A stretch of 35,813 nucleotides of DNA, taken from the NCBI RefSeq assembly GCF_000466985.1, contig NZ_BATC01000024.1, positions 1 through 35,813 of the forward strand, read 5' to 3'. Of this stretch, positions 17,782-26,990 are shown one piece after another. The notes under the pieces were generated by a model. It ran no database searches and was not told where the DNA came from. It saw only the letters and a program-made list of their open reading frames with translations. Made by a program: the position numbers and the translations under genes. Each line of letters opens with the position of its first letter. The stretch's first letter is position 1. Source of the stretch: Brevundimonas abyssalis TAR-001. Lineage in GTDB: Bacteria; Pseudomonadota; Alphaproteobacteria; Caulobacterales; Caulobacteraceae.

Positions 17782-18249
17782 TCAGTCCTTCGCCGGACGA
17801 CGACGGCGCGGCACGCGGACAATGGCCTCGCCGCCCATGATGAAGGTGTCGCCGATATAGCCCTCGGTCTTGAGGGTCACGCGCGCGGACTCCAGATCCA
17901 CGGCGGCCACGGTGACGCGGGCGGTGACCTTGTCGCCGATGCGCACCGGCTTTTCGAAGGCCAGGCTCTGATGCAGGTAGATGGCCCCGGCGCCGGGCAG
18001 GATGGTGCCCACCACCGCCGAGCCGAACGAGGCCGACAACAGGCCGTGGGCGATGCGGCCGCGATAGGCGGTCTTTGACGCGAACGCCTCGTCCATGTGC
18101 ACGGGATTGAAGTCGTCCGAGGCGTCGGCGAACTGCTGGATGCGCTGCTCGGTCATCTCGACGGTTTTTTCAGCGGTCATGCCGACGTGCAGTTCGTCGA
18201 GGATGTAGCCGCCGGAGGGGTGAGCCCCCACAAGTTTTTTCTCAGTCAT
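17782..18249 (-). CDS. MaoC-family hydratase
   Basis: A 155-residue single hot-dog-fold protein. DDFNPVHMDEAFA (about residues 45-57) contains the (R)-specific enoyl-CoA hydratase motif with the catalytic Asp and His, and RGRIAHGLLSASFGSAVVG follows as in the family. It should hydrate trans-2-enoyl-CoA thioesters to (R)-3-hydroxyacyl-CoA, feeding fatty-acid or polyhydroxyalkanoate metabolism; a related dehydratase role cannot be excluded. The ATG at 18249 has no visible Shine-Dalgarno sequence. Once the frameshift in the upstream HAD gene is corrected, the gap between the two genes is 38 bases. ribF follows directly. Confidence 0.88.
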   Translation of the reverse strand: MTEKKLVGAHPSGGYILDELHVGMTAEKTVEMTEQRIQQFADASDDFNPVHMDEAFASKTAYRGRIAHGLLSASFGSAVVGTILPGAGAIYLHQSLAFEKPVRIGDKVTARVTVAAVDLESARVTLKTEGYIGDTFIMGGEAIVRVPRRRRPAKD

Positions 18250-18287
18250 GGAGGTGATCTAGCGCCCGCCGCGCCGCTTGGCGAGCC

Positions 18288-19165
18288 TCACCAGGCCAGG
18301 TCCAGCATCGTGTAGCGGCGTAGGTGGTCTCGGCCCTCAGAAGCTCGCCCGCCTTTTCCGCATCGACCCGGCCGTCGGGCCCCTGCGCGGCGGCGCCGTG
18401 GATGCCGGCGGCCACGAACAGGCAGTCCAGCCCCTGGCCGTTGGCGCCCATGACATCGGTGACCACGCCGTCGCCCACGCACAGGACGCGGGACCGGTCC
18501 ACATTGGCGCCCAGCAGGCGCTCGGCCTCCTTCATGGCCAGGTCATAGATCGGGCCGAACGGCTTGCCCGCCATGGTCACGCGCCCGCCGAGGGTTTCGT
18601 AGAGATCGGCCAGAGAGCCGGCGCAGTAGATCAGCTGGTCGCCGCGCTGGACCACGCGGTCGGGGTTGGCGCAGACCATCTCCAGATCCCGGGCGGCCGC
18701 CTTCGACAGGGCCTCGCGATAGTCCTGCGGCCGTTCGGTGGTGTCGTCGTACAGACCGGTGCAGCAGATGAAGCCCGCCTCGTCCGGCCCGTCGGACACG
18801 GCCACGCCGGTCCCCTCGTACAGCGGCATGTCCCGGTCCGGCCCCAGGGCCCAGACGGGGCCGGGGGCGCGGCGGCTCAGCTCGGCGCGAGTGGCGTCGC
18901 CGGAGGTGACGAAGGCGTCCCAGGCCGTGTGGGGCACGCCCAGGCTGTCCAGCTGCGACAGCACGGCCTGAGAGGGGCGGGGGGCGTTGGAGATCAGCAC
19001 CACCTTGCCGCCGCCGTCGCGGAAGCGGATCAGGGCGTCCAGGGCCGGGGCGAAATGCTCGCGCCCGTTATGGATCACGCCCCAGACGTCGCACAGCAGG
19101 ACGTCATAGTCGGCGGCCACGGCGCGCAGGCCGTCGATGGGATGGGGCAGGGGCTGGATGGTCAT
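18288..19165 (-). CDS. TIGR01459-family HAD hydrolase, one-base frameshift near the 3' end
   Basis: HAD-superfamily phosphatase of the class IIA type known in Alphaproteobacteria as TIGR01459. Seen are VLLCDVWGVIHNGREHF with the nucleophile Asp near residue 29, VVLISNAPRPS (motif II), the cap region, MAGKPFGPIYDLA with the motif III lysine, and VLCVGDGVVTDVMGANGQGLD (motif IV). The uncorrected frame runs to 18242 with an odd Trp/Arg tail that overlaps the MaoC start. Adding one base between 18314 and 18315 gives the ending TTYAAYTMLDLAW and a stop at 18288-18290, close to the usual family ending. The restored product is about 292 residues. The ATG at 19165 is chosen over GTG 19186; neither has a good ribosome-binding site. 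Substrate unknown. Confidence 0.83.
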
Positions 19166-19267
19166 GTACCGGGGGTAGGCGCCCACGGGGGTTGCGTCAA
19201 CGCGGAACCGGATGCACGCCCGCGCCTTTCGTGCGAAGCCGGGGGCCTTCCGGCGAGAGGGGCAGCC

Positions 19268-21096
19268 TTGGACGTCATCACCACCTTCATCGACACGTAC
19301 AGCGCCTATATCGGCCTGGCGTTCCTGGTCGGGCTGTTCGCGGCCTTCATCAGCGAGCGGCTGCCGCCGACGGTGATCGCCGTGGGCGGGGTGGCGGTCA
19401 TGATGCTGGCGGGCTTCCTGCCGCTGACGTCAGCCCTGTCTGTGCTGGCCAATCCGGCGCCGGTGACCATCGCCGCCATGTTCATCCTGTCCGGGGCCCT
19501 GGTGCGGACCGGAGCCATCGAGGCCGTACTCGGGCTGGTGACCCGCAGCGCGCAGGAGCGGCCGCGCCTGACGGCGGCGGGGGTGTTCGGCGGGGCCCTG
19601 ACCGCGCCCGCCTTCATGAACAACACCCCGGTGGTGATCATCCTCATCCCGGTGATCAAGAAGCTGGCCAAGGCCTTGTCGGTGGCCTCCACCCGCCTGC
19701 TGATTCCGTTGTCCTATCTGTCGATCATGTCAGGAACCCTGACCCTGATCGGCACCTCCACCAATCTGCTGGTGGACGGCGTCGCGCGCGACATGGGCAT
19801 GGAGCCCTTCGGCATCTTCGAGATCACGGGCGTGGGTCTGGTCACGGTGCTGAGCGGGGTGTTGACCCTGGCGGTGCTGGGGCCGTTCCTGCTGCCGAAG
19901 CGGGACGACACCGACGATGGCGAGGCGGACGCGCACATTTTCCTGACCGAGCTTCTGGTGCGCGACGGCAGCGACCGCATCGGCCGCAAGCTGGGCGAGA
20001 TCAAACTGCTGAAGCGGTCCGAGACCAAGGTGGTGGGCCTGAAGCGGGACGGCCGCATCCTGCGCAAGGATCTGGACGAGCAGGCCCTGCTCCAGGGCGA
20101 CCGCATCCTGCTGTCGGCGCCGGCCCATGAAATCCAGGCCCTGGCCCGGGCGCCCGGCTTCACCGTCGGCATGAACGGACGCACCGGCGGCATCGTTTTG
20201 ACGCGCAAGGAGGGGGAGGAGAATCCCGACGTTGAGGACGACGAGATCACCTTTATCGAGGCCACCATCGCCCCCACCCATCCGGGCATCGGCCGGCGTC
20301 TTTCGGAAATTCCGCTGCTGTCACGGTTGAAGCTGCGGGTTCTGGGGGTGTCGCGGCCGCACCACCTGCCCGGCCCCGACCTGAGCGGCGCCCGCGTGCG
20401 GGCGGCGGACACCCTGCTGATCGCGGCGCCGCCCGAGACCATGCCGGACCTGCGCGAGAACCGCACCCTGATCGGGGTCGGCGAGACACAGAAGCAGCCG
20501 TTCCGCCGGGCCAAGGCGCCCATCGCCATCGCGGCGCTGGCCGGGACGGTGCTGGCCGCGGCCCTGGGGATCATCCCCATCGCCGGGGCCGCCATCATCG
20601 CCGTGGCGGTGATCCTGGTGACCCGCTGCATCGACCCGGAGGACGCCTGGGGCGCCATCGACGGGGACGTGCTGGTGCTGATCTTCGCCATGCTGGCCAT
20701 CGGCATCGGCCTGCAGAACGCCGGCAGTGTGGGCCTGATCGTGGGCTGGGCCACGCCCCTGCTGGTGGACGCCTCGCCGCTGGTGGTGCTGATCTGCCTG
20801 TATTTCCTGACCACCATCCTGACCGAAATGGTGACCAACAACGCCGTGGCCGTGATCATGACCCCCATCGCCATCGGCCTGGCCGAGCAGATGGGCATCG
20901 ACGCCCGGCCGCTGCTGGTGGCGGTGATGTTCGCCGCCTCGGCCAGCTTCGCCACGCCCATCGGCTATCAGACCAACACCCTGGTCTATGCGGCGGGGGA
21001 CTACCGCTTCACCGACTTCCTGAAGATCGGCGTGCCCATGATGATCATCGTCGCGCCGCAACCTGCGCCGCCATCTGGTGGATTTTCGGGGTCTGA
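19268..21096 (+). CDS. SLC13-family permease with two TrkA-C domains, one-base frameshift at the 3' end
   Basis: A membrane permease of the SLC13/ArsB-like group: an N-terminal half with several helices and the TNNTPVVI-type motif (APAFMNNTPVVIILIPVIKK region), a cytoplasmic insert of about 200 residues with two RCK/TrkA-C-like domains (GSDRIGRKLGEIKLLKRSE and IGRRLSEIPLLSRLKLRVLG), and a C-terminal half containing TEMVTNNAVAVIMTPIAIGL and FATPIGYQTNTLVY. Such proteins move anions such as sulfate or dicarboxylates with Na+; the substrate is undetermined. The frame as given ends at 21109 after IIVAPQPAPP. One base added near 21052-21056 gives AATCAAIWWIFGV, a membrane-like ending, and a stop at 21094-21096, exactly abutting the convergent gene at 21097. 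The start is TTG 19268 behind GAGAGGGG. About 609 residues. Confidence 0.85.
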
Positions 21097-22407
21097 TCAG
21101 TCCAGATAGGTCACGCCGCCCTTCATGACGAAGGCCACACGCTCCAGTTCGGTGACGTCGCTCAGGGGGTCGCCCGCCACCGCGATCAGGTCCGCCGCCA
21201 TGCCGGGGGCGAGGCGGCCGATCTGGTCCTGCAGGCGGAAGTGTTCGGCGGCGTTGACGGTGGCGGTCTGGATGGCCTCCAGCGGCGTCAGGCCCGCGCG
21301 CACCAGCAGGGCGAACTCCCGGGCGTTGTCGCCATGGGCCGAGACGCCGGAATCGGTGCCGAAGGCGATGCGCACCCCGCCCTCGTGGGCGCGGCGGGCC
21401 ATGTCCAGCATCAGGGGCCCGGCCTGGAGCGCCTTGGCGGTCTGGTTGGGGGTGAGGAAATTGTCCGGCCCCGAGGCGACGCGGGCCACGAAGTCACCCG
21501 CCAGCAGGGTGGGCACCAGCCAGGCGCCGTTGGCGCGCATCATGCGGATGGAGTCGGCGTCCAGATAGGTGCCGTGCTCGATGGAGTCGCCGCCCGCCGC
21601 CAGGAAGCTGTTGATGCCGTCGGTCCCGTGGGCGTGGGCGGTGACGGTGCGGCCCATGAAGTGGGCGGTCTCCACGATGGCCTCCAGCTCCGCGTTGGAG
21701 AACTGCTGGCCCAGACCTGCGGCGGTGTCGGACAGCACCCCGCCCGTGGCGGTGATCTTGATGATGTCGGCGCCCGCCAGCACCCGTTCCCGCACGGCCC
21801 GGCGGCAGTCGTCGGCGCCGGAGCAGACCCCGCCCGAGCGCAGATGCGGCACCAGATCCTCGCGCACCCCGTTGACGTCGCCGTGGCCGCCGTGGGGCGT
21901 GACCCCGCCGGCCGAGACCAGCAGGCGCGGGCCGGGGATGTGCCCGGCGGCGATGCCGTTGCGCAGGGCCACCACCGCCTCGCTCATGCCGCCCAGATCG
22001 GCCACGGTGGTGAAGCCGGCCTCCAGGGTGATGCGGGCGTAGGCGGCGCCCTGCATGGCGGAGTCCGCCGCGCTGCGGGTGAAGCGCTCGATGCGGCTGT
22101 TGGGCCCCTGCTGGCTGGTGATGTGCACATGGCTGTCGATCAGGCCCGGCAGGACGAAGCGGTCGGACAGGTCGACCACGTTTCCTTCGCCGACGAAGCC
22201 GTCGCGGATTTCGCGGACGCGGCCGTTCTCGATCACGACGGTTTGATTGCGGCTGACCCGGCCGGTGGAGGGATCGGCCAGAAGGCGGCCCGCATGGACG
22301 TATGTCACCGCCGTTTCAGACGCCGCAGTCCCTTGTCCTGACTGGGCCAGAGCCGGAAAGGCCGTCGTCGCCGCCAGCGCCAGGGCGCACAGGAACCGCT
22401 TCATCAT
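21097..22407 (-). CDS. Secreted amidohydrolase (imidazolonepropionase/prolidase-like)
   Basis: A 436-residue exported enzyme: the signal peptide MKRFLCALALAATTAFPALA is followed by an amidohydrolase-superfamily barrel. The metal ligands are visible as LPGLIDSHVHI, the probable carboxylated lysine in ADIIKITATGGV, TAHAHGTDGI, SIEHGTYLD and AFGTDSGVSAHG, followed by the usual ENAEHFRLQDQIGRLAPGMAADLI-type ending (here NAAEHF). Enzymes of this group cleave dipeptides containing Pro, Arg or other residues in the periplasm; the exact substrate is not predictable. AGGGGAAAGT precedes the tandem ATG codons at 22407/22404. It ends at the base following the restored SLC13 stop. Confidence 0.88.
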   Translation of the reverse strand: MMKRFLCALALAATTAFPALAQSGQGTAASETAVTYVHAGRLLADPSTGRVSRNQTVVIENGRVREIRDGFVGEGNVVDLSDRFVLPGLIDSHVHITSQQGPNSRIERFTRSAADSAMQGAAYARITLEAGFTTVADLGGMSEAVVALRNGIAAGHIPGPRLLVSAGGVTPHGGHGDVNGVREDLVPHLRSGGVCSGADDCRRAVRERVLAGADIIKITATGGVLSDTAAGLGQQFSNAELEAIVETAHFMGRTVTAHAHGTDGINSFLAAGGDSIEHGTYLDADSIRMMRANGAWLVPTLLAGDFVARVASGPDNFLTPNQTAKALQAGPLMLDMARRAHEGGVRIAFGTDSGVSAHGDNAREFALLVRAGLTPLEAIQTATVNAAEHFRLQDQIGRLAPGMAADLIAVAGDPLSDVTELERVAFVMKGGVTYLD

Positions 22408-22554
22408 ACTTTCCCCTCACTATGGCCGGTCAGGTGATCCGGGCTGCGGCATAATAGGCGTCCGGGACTTTTCGCCAAGCTCACGCTTGCAGGAGCGCGA
22501 ACAGGTATGGAACAAATCGGCCCAAGGGGTTCAATCCGCATACAAGGGCGTCGC

Positions 22555-23247
22555 ATGCGGCTATCCAGACGTGGACTGATCACGGGCGGTCTCGCCGCAG
22601 GCGGGGCTATGGCGCTGTCCGGCTGCGCCTCCACAGGCGCCGCACCGGTGCAGCAGGTGATGCTGCCGGCGTCGCTGGACCTGGCGCCGCGGCCCATCCA
22701 GACCGTGCAGGTCCGGCCGCCGCTGGACCCCTCCGGCCAGGTGCGCCCCGAGTTGATGAGCCGGGCCATGGCGGCCCTGGACATCCACCACCGCCGCATC
22801 CCGTCGCGGGACCGCATGTATCTGGTGGATTTCACGCGCTTCTCGGGCGAGACGCGGCTGTACGAGGTCAATCTGGAGTCCGGCGGGGTGCAGGCGTTCC
22901 GCACCAGCCACGGGCGCGGCTCGGACCCGGCCCATTCCGGTTTCGCCCAGCGGTTCTCCAATGTGGTGGATTCCCACATGTCCTCGGTGGGCTCGTTCGT
23001 GACGGCGGGCCCGAACTGGGGGCCGCAGCAGGGACCGAATGTGCTGCTGGACGGGCTGGAGTACTCCAACTCGGCCGCGCGCGAGCGGGCCATCATCGTC
23101 CACGGCGCCGATTACGCCGAGCCGGAATTCCTTGAGCGTGAAGGCAAGCTGGGGCGGTCGTACGGCTGTTTCTCGCTGTCGCACGCCGACCTTCGGGCTG
23201 TGCGCGACCGCATGGGCGAGGGCCGGCTGCTGTTCGCGCTGGCCTAG
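22555..23247 (+). CDS. L,D-transpeptidase-like lipoprotein (YkuD_2 type)
   Basis: A 230-residue exported protein. MRLSRRGLITGGLAAGGAM carries a twin-arginine-like signal followed by the lipobox LSGC, so it may be a Tat-exported lipoprotein. The C-terminal half matches the murein L,D-transpeptidase catalytic domain family: IIVHGADYAEPEFLE, then GRSYGCFSLSHAD with the catalytic cysteine and upstream histidine. It should act on peptidoglycan stem peptides or lipoprotein attachment. The start at 22555 places the RR motif at the N-terminus as expected; an in-frame ATG at 22507 with AGGAG upstream would add 16 residues. It is divergent from the amidohydrolase gene. Confidence 0.8.
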   Translation: MRLSRRGLITGGLAAGGAMALSGCASTGAAPVQQVMLPASLDLAPRPIQTVQVRPPLDPSGQVRPELMSRAMAALDIHHRRIPSRDRMYLVDFTRFSGETRLYEVNLESGGVQAFRTSHGRGSDPAHSGFAQRFSNVVDSHMSSVGSFVTAGPNWGPQQGPNVLLDGLEYSNSAARERAIIVHGADYAEPEFLEREGKLGRSYGCFSLSHADLRAVRDRMGEGRLLFALA

Positions 23248-23259
23248 GCGAAATCCGGC

Positions 23260-24537
23260 CTAGTCGTCCCGGTCCAGCGCCCGCCAGCCGATGTCGGAGC
23301 GGTGGAAGCCGCCGGGCCAGTCGATCCGGCTGATGGCGGCGTAGGCGCGCTCGCGGGCTTGCGCGATATCGGCCCCGCGCGCGCAGACGTTCAGCACCCG
23401 GCCGCCTGAGGCGACCAGAGCGCCGTCCTTGTTGCGGGCGGTGCCGGCGTGGAAGACCTCGACGTCCGGGCCGAAGTCCTGATCCGCGCCGCGGATGACC
23501 GAGCCGGTCAGGGGGCTGTCGGGATAGCCCTTGGCGGCCATGACCACGCAGATCACCGTCTCGGGCCGGAACTCCAGCGGCGGCAGCTTCGACACGTCGC
23601 CCCGGGCGCAGGCCAGCAGGTGGGGCACGATGTCCCCGGCCAGACGCATCATCAGCACCTGGCATTCCGGATCGCCGAAACGGGCGTTGAATTCCACCAC
23701 CTTCGGGCCGTCCGCCGTGGCCATCAGCCCGGCGTAGAGCACGCCGCGATAGGGCGCGCCCTCTGCCGCCATGCCCGCCATGGTCGGCTGGATCACGCGC
23801 TCATCGGCCTGTTGAACGAGTTCGGGTGTGAAGACGGGCGCAGGGGAATAGGCGCCCATGCCGCCGGTGTTGGGGCCCAGGTCGCCGTCGAAGGCGCGCT
23901 TGTGGTCCTGGGCGCCGCCCAGCAGCACGGCGCGGGTTCCGTCGCACAGGGCGAACAGGGAGCCCTCCTCGCCGTCCATGAACTCCTCGATCACCACCCG
24001 GGCCCCGGCGGCGCCGAAGCGGCCGCCCAGCATGCGCTCGATCTCGGCCTCGGCGTCGGGGCGGTCGGGGCTGATGGCCACGCCCTTGCCGGCGGCGAGA
24101 CCATCGGCCTTGATCACATAGGGGGGCCTGAAGACGTCCAGGGCCTGTCTGGCCTCGGCCAGGGTCTCATAGACGCCATAGCCCGCCGTGGGGATGTTGT
24201 GGCGCTCGAGGAAGTCCTTGGCGAAGGCCTTGGAGGTCTCGAGCTGGGCGGCCCTGGCGGTGGGGCCGAAGCAGGGGATGCCCGCCGCCGCCAGACGGTC
24301 GGCCAGCCCGGCGGCCAGGGCCATCTCGGGCCCCACCACCACCAGATCGGCGCGGATCTCGCGGGCGAGGGCGGCCAGGCCCTCGGCGTCGTCGGCCTTG
24401 ACCGGGGCGAGCTCGCCCAGCCGCTCCATGCCCGGGTTGCCCGGCGCGATGACCAGCGACGTCACCAGCGGCGACTGGCGGATTTTCCAGGCCAGGGCGT
24501 GTTCGCGACCGCCCGATCCGACGAGAAGTACCTTCAT
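23260..24537 (-). CDS. purD: Phosphoribosylamine-glycine ligase
   Basis: PurD (GAR synthetase) joins glycine to phosphoribosylamine in purine synthesis, using ATP. The 425-residue protein has GSGGREHALAWKI at the start, APGNPG, LVVVGPE, an ATP-grasp core with YVIKADGLAAGKGV and VVIEEFMDGEEGS, GGAQDHKRAFDGDLGPNTGGMGAYSP, and VVEFNARFGDPE for metal binding. Length and order are normal. It is convergent with the L,D-transpeptidase gene, with only 12 bases between stops. Confidence 0.97.
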   Translation of the reverse strand: MKVLLVGSGGREHALAWKIRQSPLVTSLVIAPGNPGMERLGELAPVKADDAEGLAALAREIRADLVVVGPEMALAAGLADRLAAAGIPCFGPTARAAQLETSKAFAKDFLERHNIPTAGYGVYETLAEARQALDVFRPPYVIKADGLAAGKGVAISPDRPDAEAEIERMLGGRFGAAGARVVIEEFMDGEEGSLFALCDGTRAVLLGGAQDHKRAFDGDLGPNTGGMGAYSPAPVFTPELVQQADERVIQPTMAGMAAEGAPYRGVLYAGLMATADGPKVVEFNARFGDPECQVLMMRLAGDIVPHLLACARGDVSKLPPLEFRPETVICVVMAAKGYPDSPLTGSVIRGADQDFGPDVEVFHAGTARNKDGALVASGGRVLNVCARGADIAQARERAYAAISRIDWPGGFHRSDIGWRALDRDD

Positions 24538-24573
24538 GCCCGCGACATGACCGTGACTGCGCAGGCGGTCAAG

Positions 24574-24642
24574 TCACGGATCGCATGAGATCAGGATGGC
24601 GGAGACGACCGTCCCCGCGATCAGCACCACGCCCCCGATCAA
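24574..24642 (-). CDS. Possible 22-residue membrane peptide
   Basis: A TTG overlapping the stop codon of the XRE gene (TTGA) opens a frame for a 22-residue, almost entirely hydrophobic peptide (core GGVVLIAGTVVSAILIS) ending at 24574. The overlap and the perfect membrane-helix length suggest a third cistron, but the start codon is weak, and so short a frame can occur by chance. Speculative. Confidence 0.22.
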   Translation of the reverse strand: MIGGVVLIAGTVVSAILISCDP

Positions 24643-24842
24643 GAGGACGGCGGATCTCGTTCGAACACCTCCTCGATCGTGCACCCGAACGCCTCCGCGA
24701 TGGCGAACGCCAAGGGCAGCGAAGGATCGAAGTGGCCGTTCTCGATCGAGTTGATCGAATTGCGCGACACCCCGACCCGCGTCGCCAATTCCGCCTGGCT
24801 CCAGCGGCGGTCAGCACGAAGAACCCTGATCCTGTTTTTCAC
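24639..24842 (-). CDS. XRE-family regulator of the two-gene membrane-protein unit
   Basis: A 67-residue Cro/CI-type DNA-binding protein: MKNRIRVLRADRRWSQAELA is helix 1-2, then TRVGVSRNSINSIENGHFDP is the recognition region, with PSLPLAFAIAEAFGCTIEEV the usual ending. This compact form is the one commonly paired with small membrane proteins. It starts at GTG 24842, overlapping the membrane protein stop by 4 bases (GTGA). It probably binds the palindrome at 25374-25391 upstream of the pair, which would make the unit self-regulated. Physiological signal unknown. Confidence 0.85.
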   Translation of the reverse strand: MKNRIRVLRADRRWSQAELATRVGVSRNSINSIENGHFDPSLPLAFAIAEAFGCTIEEVFERDPPSS

Positions 24843-25309
24843 GACGGATCGCGCGCGTCCCGCGACATCCACACGTGCCAGCCCAGACTCAGCAGCATTG
24901 TGCATATGGCCTGTGTGATGACGACCGCCATGAAGCCGAAGGTGAAGGTCGTAATCACGAGGCGTGAATCCGGATTCGGCGTTCCGCCCCAGACTGCGGC
25001 GCCGGAAACGATCAGGTCTCGGACCGGAGGCAGGGCGAGAAGCAGGGCGACCATGCCGGCGCCGACCGTCCAGCCCCATTGGCTCGAGAACCGCGCATTG
25101 CTTCGCTGCCATTCATCGATCTGGCGATCGTTGATGACGGCGAGCGCGATGCTTGCGAGCACCGTCAGCGTGGCGGCGATCCCGGTCAGGAGAAAAACCA
25201 GCCCGTCGGGTTGATGCCTCAGCCACGGAATGGAGGCCAAGATCGCAATGGGCGGGACGACCATGATGACGGCGAGCGCCAGGACGCGCGATCGGGTGGG
25301 CGATGGCAT
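24839..25309 (-). CDS. Four-helix membrane protein paired with XRE regulator
   Basis: A 156-residue integral membrane protein with hydrophobic segments at about residues 9-27, 36-60, 74-92 and 115-145, separated by short loops; IDEWQRSNARFSSQWGW lies in the central loop. The ATG at 25309 has a strong AAGGAG 8 bases before it. Membrane proteins of this kind (related in pattern to DUF2178-like proteins) often precede a compact XRE regulator, as here. Function unknown. The AT-rich leader with repeated AACTTGNCA half-sites distinguishes the unit from its neighbours. Confidence 0.75.
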   Translation of the reverse strand: MPSPTRSRVLALAVIMVVPPIAILASIPWLRHQPDGLVFLLTGIAATLTVLASIALAVINDRQIDEWQRSNARFSSQWGWTVGAGMVALLLALPPVRDLIVSGAAVWGGTPNPDSRLVITTFTFGFMAVVITQAICTMLLSLGWHVWMSRDARDPS

Positions 25310-25361
25310 ATGCGTTTCTCCTTGATCGACGGTATCGCAACGCGACCCGAAACGAACAACA

Positions 25362-25391
25362 AACTTGTCATATTGCCAAGTTAACTTGGCA
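25362..25391 (-). promoter_or_regulatory. Probable operator of the XRE/membrane-protein unit
   Basis: TGCCAAGTTAACTTGGCA at 25374-25391 is a perfect 18-bp palindrome built from two AACTTGGCA half-sites. A third half-site, AACTTGTCA, lies at 25362-25370, exactly 21 bp (two helical turns) from the second. The sites lie 53-82 bases upstream of the ATG at 25309, in an AT-rich gap, where the promoter of the unit must be. The symmetry and phasing are seen directly; binding by the neighbouring XRE protein is inferred. Confidence 0.65.
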
Positions 25392-25479
25392 TGATCCCGC
25401 TCCCCCGTCAATGCTGCGGGGAGCCGATTCGCCGCCACGCCCCGTTCCCCCCACACGCCCGCCCCGTTAGTCTCCCCCG

Positions 25480-26937
25480 ATGAGCGACGAATCCTACGTC
25501 TTTGAGGGCCCCGCCGGGGGCGTCCCCGATCCCCACGACAACAACCCGCCGCTGTCGATCTCCGAGCTCAGCTTCGCGCTGAAGCGGACGCTCGAGGAGC
25601 GGTTCGGCCATGTGCGGCTGCGCGGCGAGATCTCCAAGGTGAACCGGCACGCGTCCGGCCACGTCTATCTGACGCTGAAGGATGATCGGTCCTCCATCGA
25701 CGGGGTGGTGTGGAAGGGCGTGGTGCGGGGGCTGCAGGTCCAGCCGGAGACGGGGCTGGAAGTCATCGTCACCGGCAAGATCACCAGTTATCCGGCGCGG
25801 TCCTCGTACCAGATCGTCATCGACAGCATGGAGCCGGCCGGCGCGGGCGCCCTGCTGGCCCAGCTGGAGCGGCTGAAGGCGAAGCTGCACGGCGAGGGCC
25901 TGTTCGAGCCGGGGCGCAAGCGGCCCATCCCGGCGTTTCCGGCGGTGGTGGGGGTGATCACCAGCCCGACGGGCGCTGTGATCCGCGACATCCTGCACCG
26001 GATCGCCGAGCGCTGGCCCTGTCGGGTCATCGTCTGGCCCTGCGTGGTTCAGGGCGATGCGGCGGCGGCCCAGGTGGCGGCGGCGGTGCGGGGCTTTGAC
26101 GCCATGACGCCCGGCGGGCCGATCCCGCGACCGGACGTGGTGATCGTGGCGCGCGGCGGCGGCTCGGTGGAGGACCTGTGGGCCTTCAATGACGAGGCCC
26201 TGGCCCGGGCGGTGGCCGAGGCGGGCATCCCGATCATCTCGGCGGTGGGCCACGAGACCGACACCACCCTGATCGACTTCGTCTCGGACCGCCGCGCGCC
26301 GACGCCGACCGGGGCGGCCGAGATGGCCACCCCGGTGCTGGCGGACCTGAAGGCGGCGGTGGCGGATATGGAGCGGCGGCTGTTCCGCTGCGGCTCGCGG
26401 GTGCTGGAGGATCGGCGCACGCGCCTGAGGGCCGCCGCGCGGGGACTGCCTGCCCGGCCCGAGGACCTGATCGCCCTGGCGCAGCAGCGGCTGGACCATG
26501 CCTCGAGCCGGCTGTCGTCAGGCCTGACCCGCAATGCGGCCATTCATGAGCGGGAGCTGGTGCGCGCCGCCTCGCGCCTGACGCCGGGCCTGCTGATGCG
26601 GCCGATCCGGCATCAGGCCGAGCGGCTGGGCAGTCTGGACGCCCGCATGGCCGGGGCGCTGGGCCGGGTCATCCCGCGCGAGGCGGACCGGCTGGGCCGC
26701 ATCAGCCGTCTGTACGAGAGCCTGAACCCCGATGGACCGCTGAAGCGCGGCTTCGCACGGGTTCACGCCGAGGACGGGGCGCTGGTCCGGTCGGCGGCGG
26801 CGCTGCAGTCCGGGCAGCCGGTCAGGCTGGTGTTCGAGGACGGCGACCGCCAGGCCGTGGTGGACGGCGCGTCCGCGCCCCCGCCTCCGCGCAAGGCGAA
26901 ACCCGCGGCGAAGGCGGATCAGGGGGATTTGTTCTAG
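25480..26937 (+). CDS. xseA: Exodeoxyribonuclease VII large subunit
   Basis: XseA with the small subunit XseB degrades single-stranded DNA to oligonucleotides. The 485-residue protein begins with an OB-fold ([42 protein letters not shown]) and continues into the catalytic domain: [68 protein letters not shown] long coiled-coil region and the conserved PLKRGFARV near residue 420 follow, then a Pro/Lys-rich tail. No Shine-Dalgarno sequence is apparent at the ATG. xseB is not in the window. Confidence 0.96.
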   Translation: MSDESYVFEGPAGGVPDPHDNNPPLSISELSFALKRTLEERFGHVRLRGEISKVNRHASGHVYLTLKDDRSSIDGVVWKGVVRGLQVQPETGLEVIVTGKITSYPARSSYQIVIDSMEPAGAGALLAQLERLKAKLHGEGLFEPGRKRPIPAFPAVVGVITSPTGAVIRDILHRIAERWPCRVIVWPCVVQGDAAAAQVAAAVRGFDAMTPGGPIPRPDVVIVARGGGSVEDLWAFNDEALARAVAEAGIPIISAVGHETDTTLIDFVSDRRAPTPTGAAEMATPVLADLKAAVADMERRLFRCGSRVLEDRRTRLRAAARGLPARPEDLIALAQQRLDHASSRLSSGLTRNAAIHERELVRAASRLTPGLLMRPIRHQAERLGSLDARMAGALGRVIPREADRLGRISRLYESLNPDGPLKRGFARVHAEDGALVRSAAALQSGQPVRLVFEDGDRQAVVDGASAPPPPRKAKPAAKADQGDLF

Positions 26938-26949
26938 GTCGAAAAGGAA

Positions 26950-26977
26950 GGGGCGCCTGCCGAAGAGCAGACGTCCC
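26950..26977 (+). terminator. Likely xseA terminator hairpin
   Basis: GGGGCGCCTGC (26950-26960) pairs with GCAGACGTCCC (26967-26977) in 10 of 11 positions, one of them G-U, around a 6-base loop, starting 12 bases after the xseA stop. No T tract follows. The accessory DNA seems to start right after it. Confidence 0.5.
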
Positions 26978-26990
26978 GAACCCCGCTACG

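Noticed and set aside
18251..18260. GGAGGTGATC on the plus strand, a perfect extended ribosome-binding sequence
   Set aside because: It is on the strand opposite the MaoC gene and no plus-strand gene starts after it; taken as coincidence.
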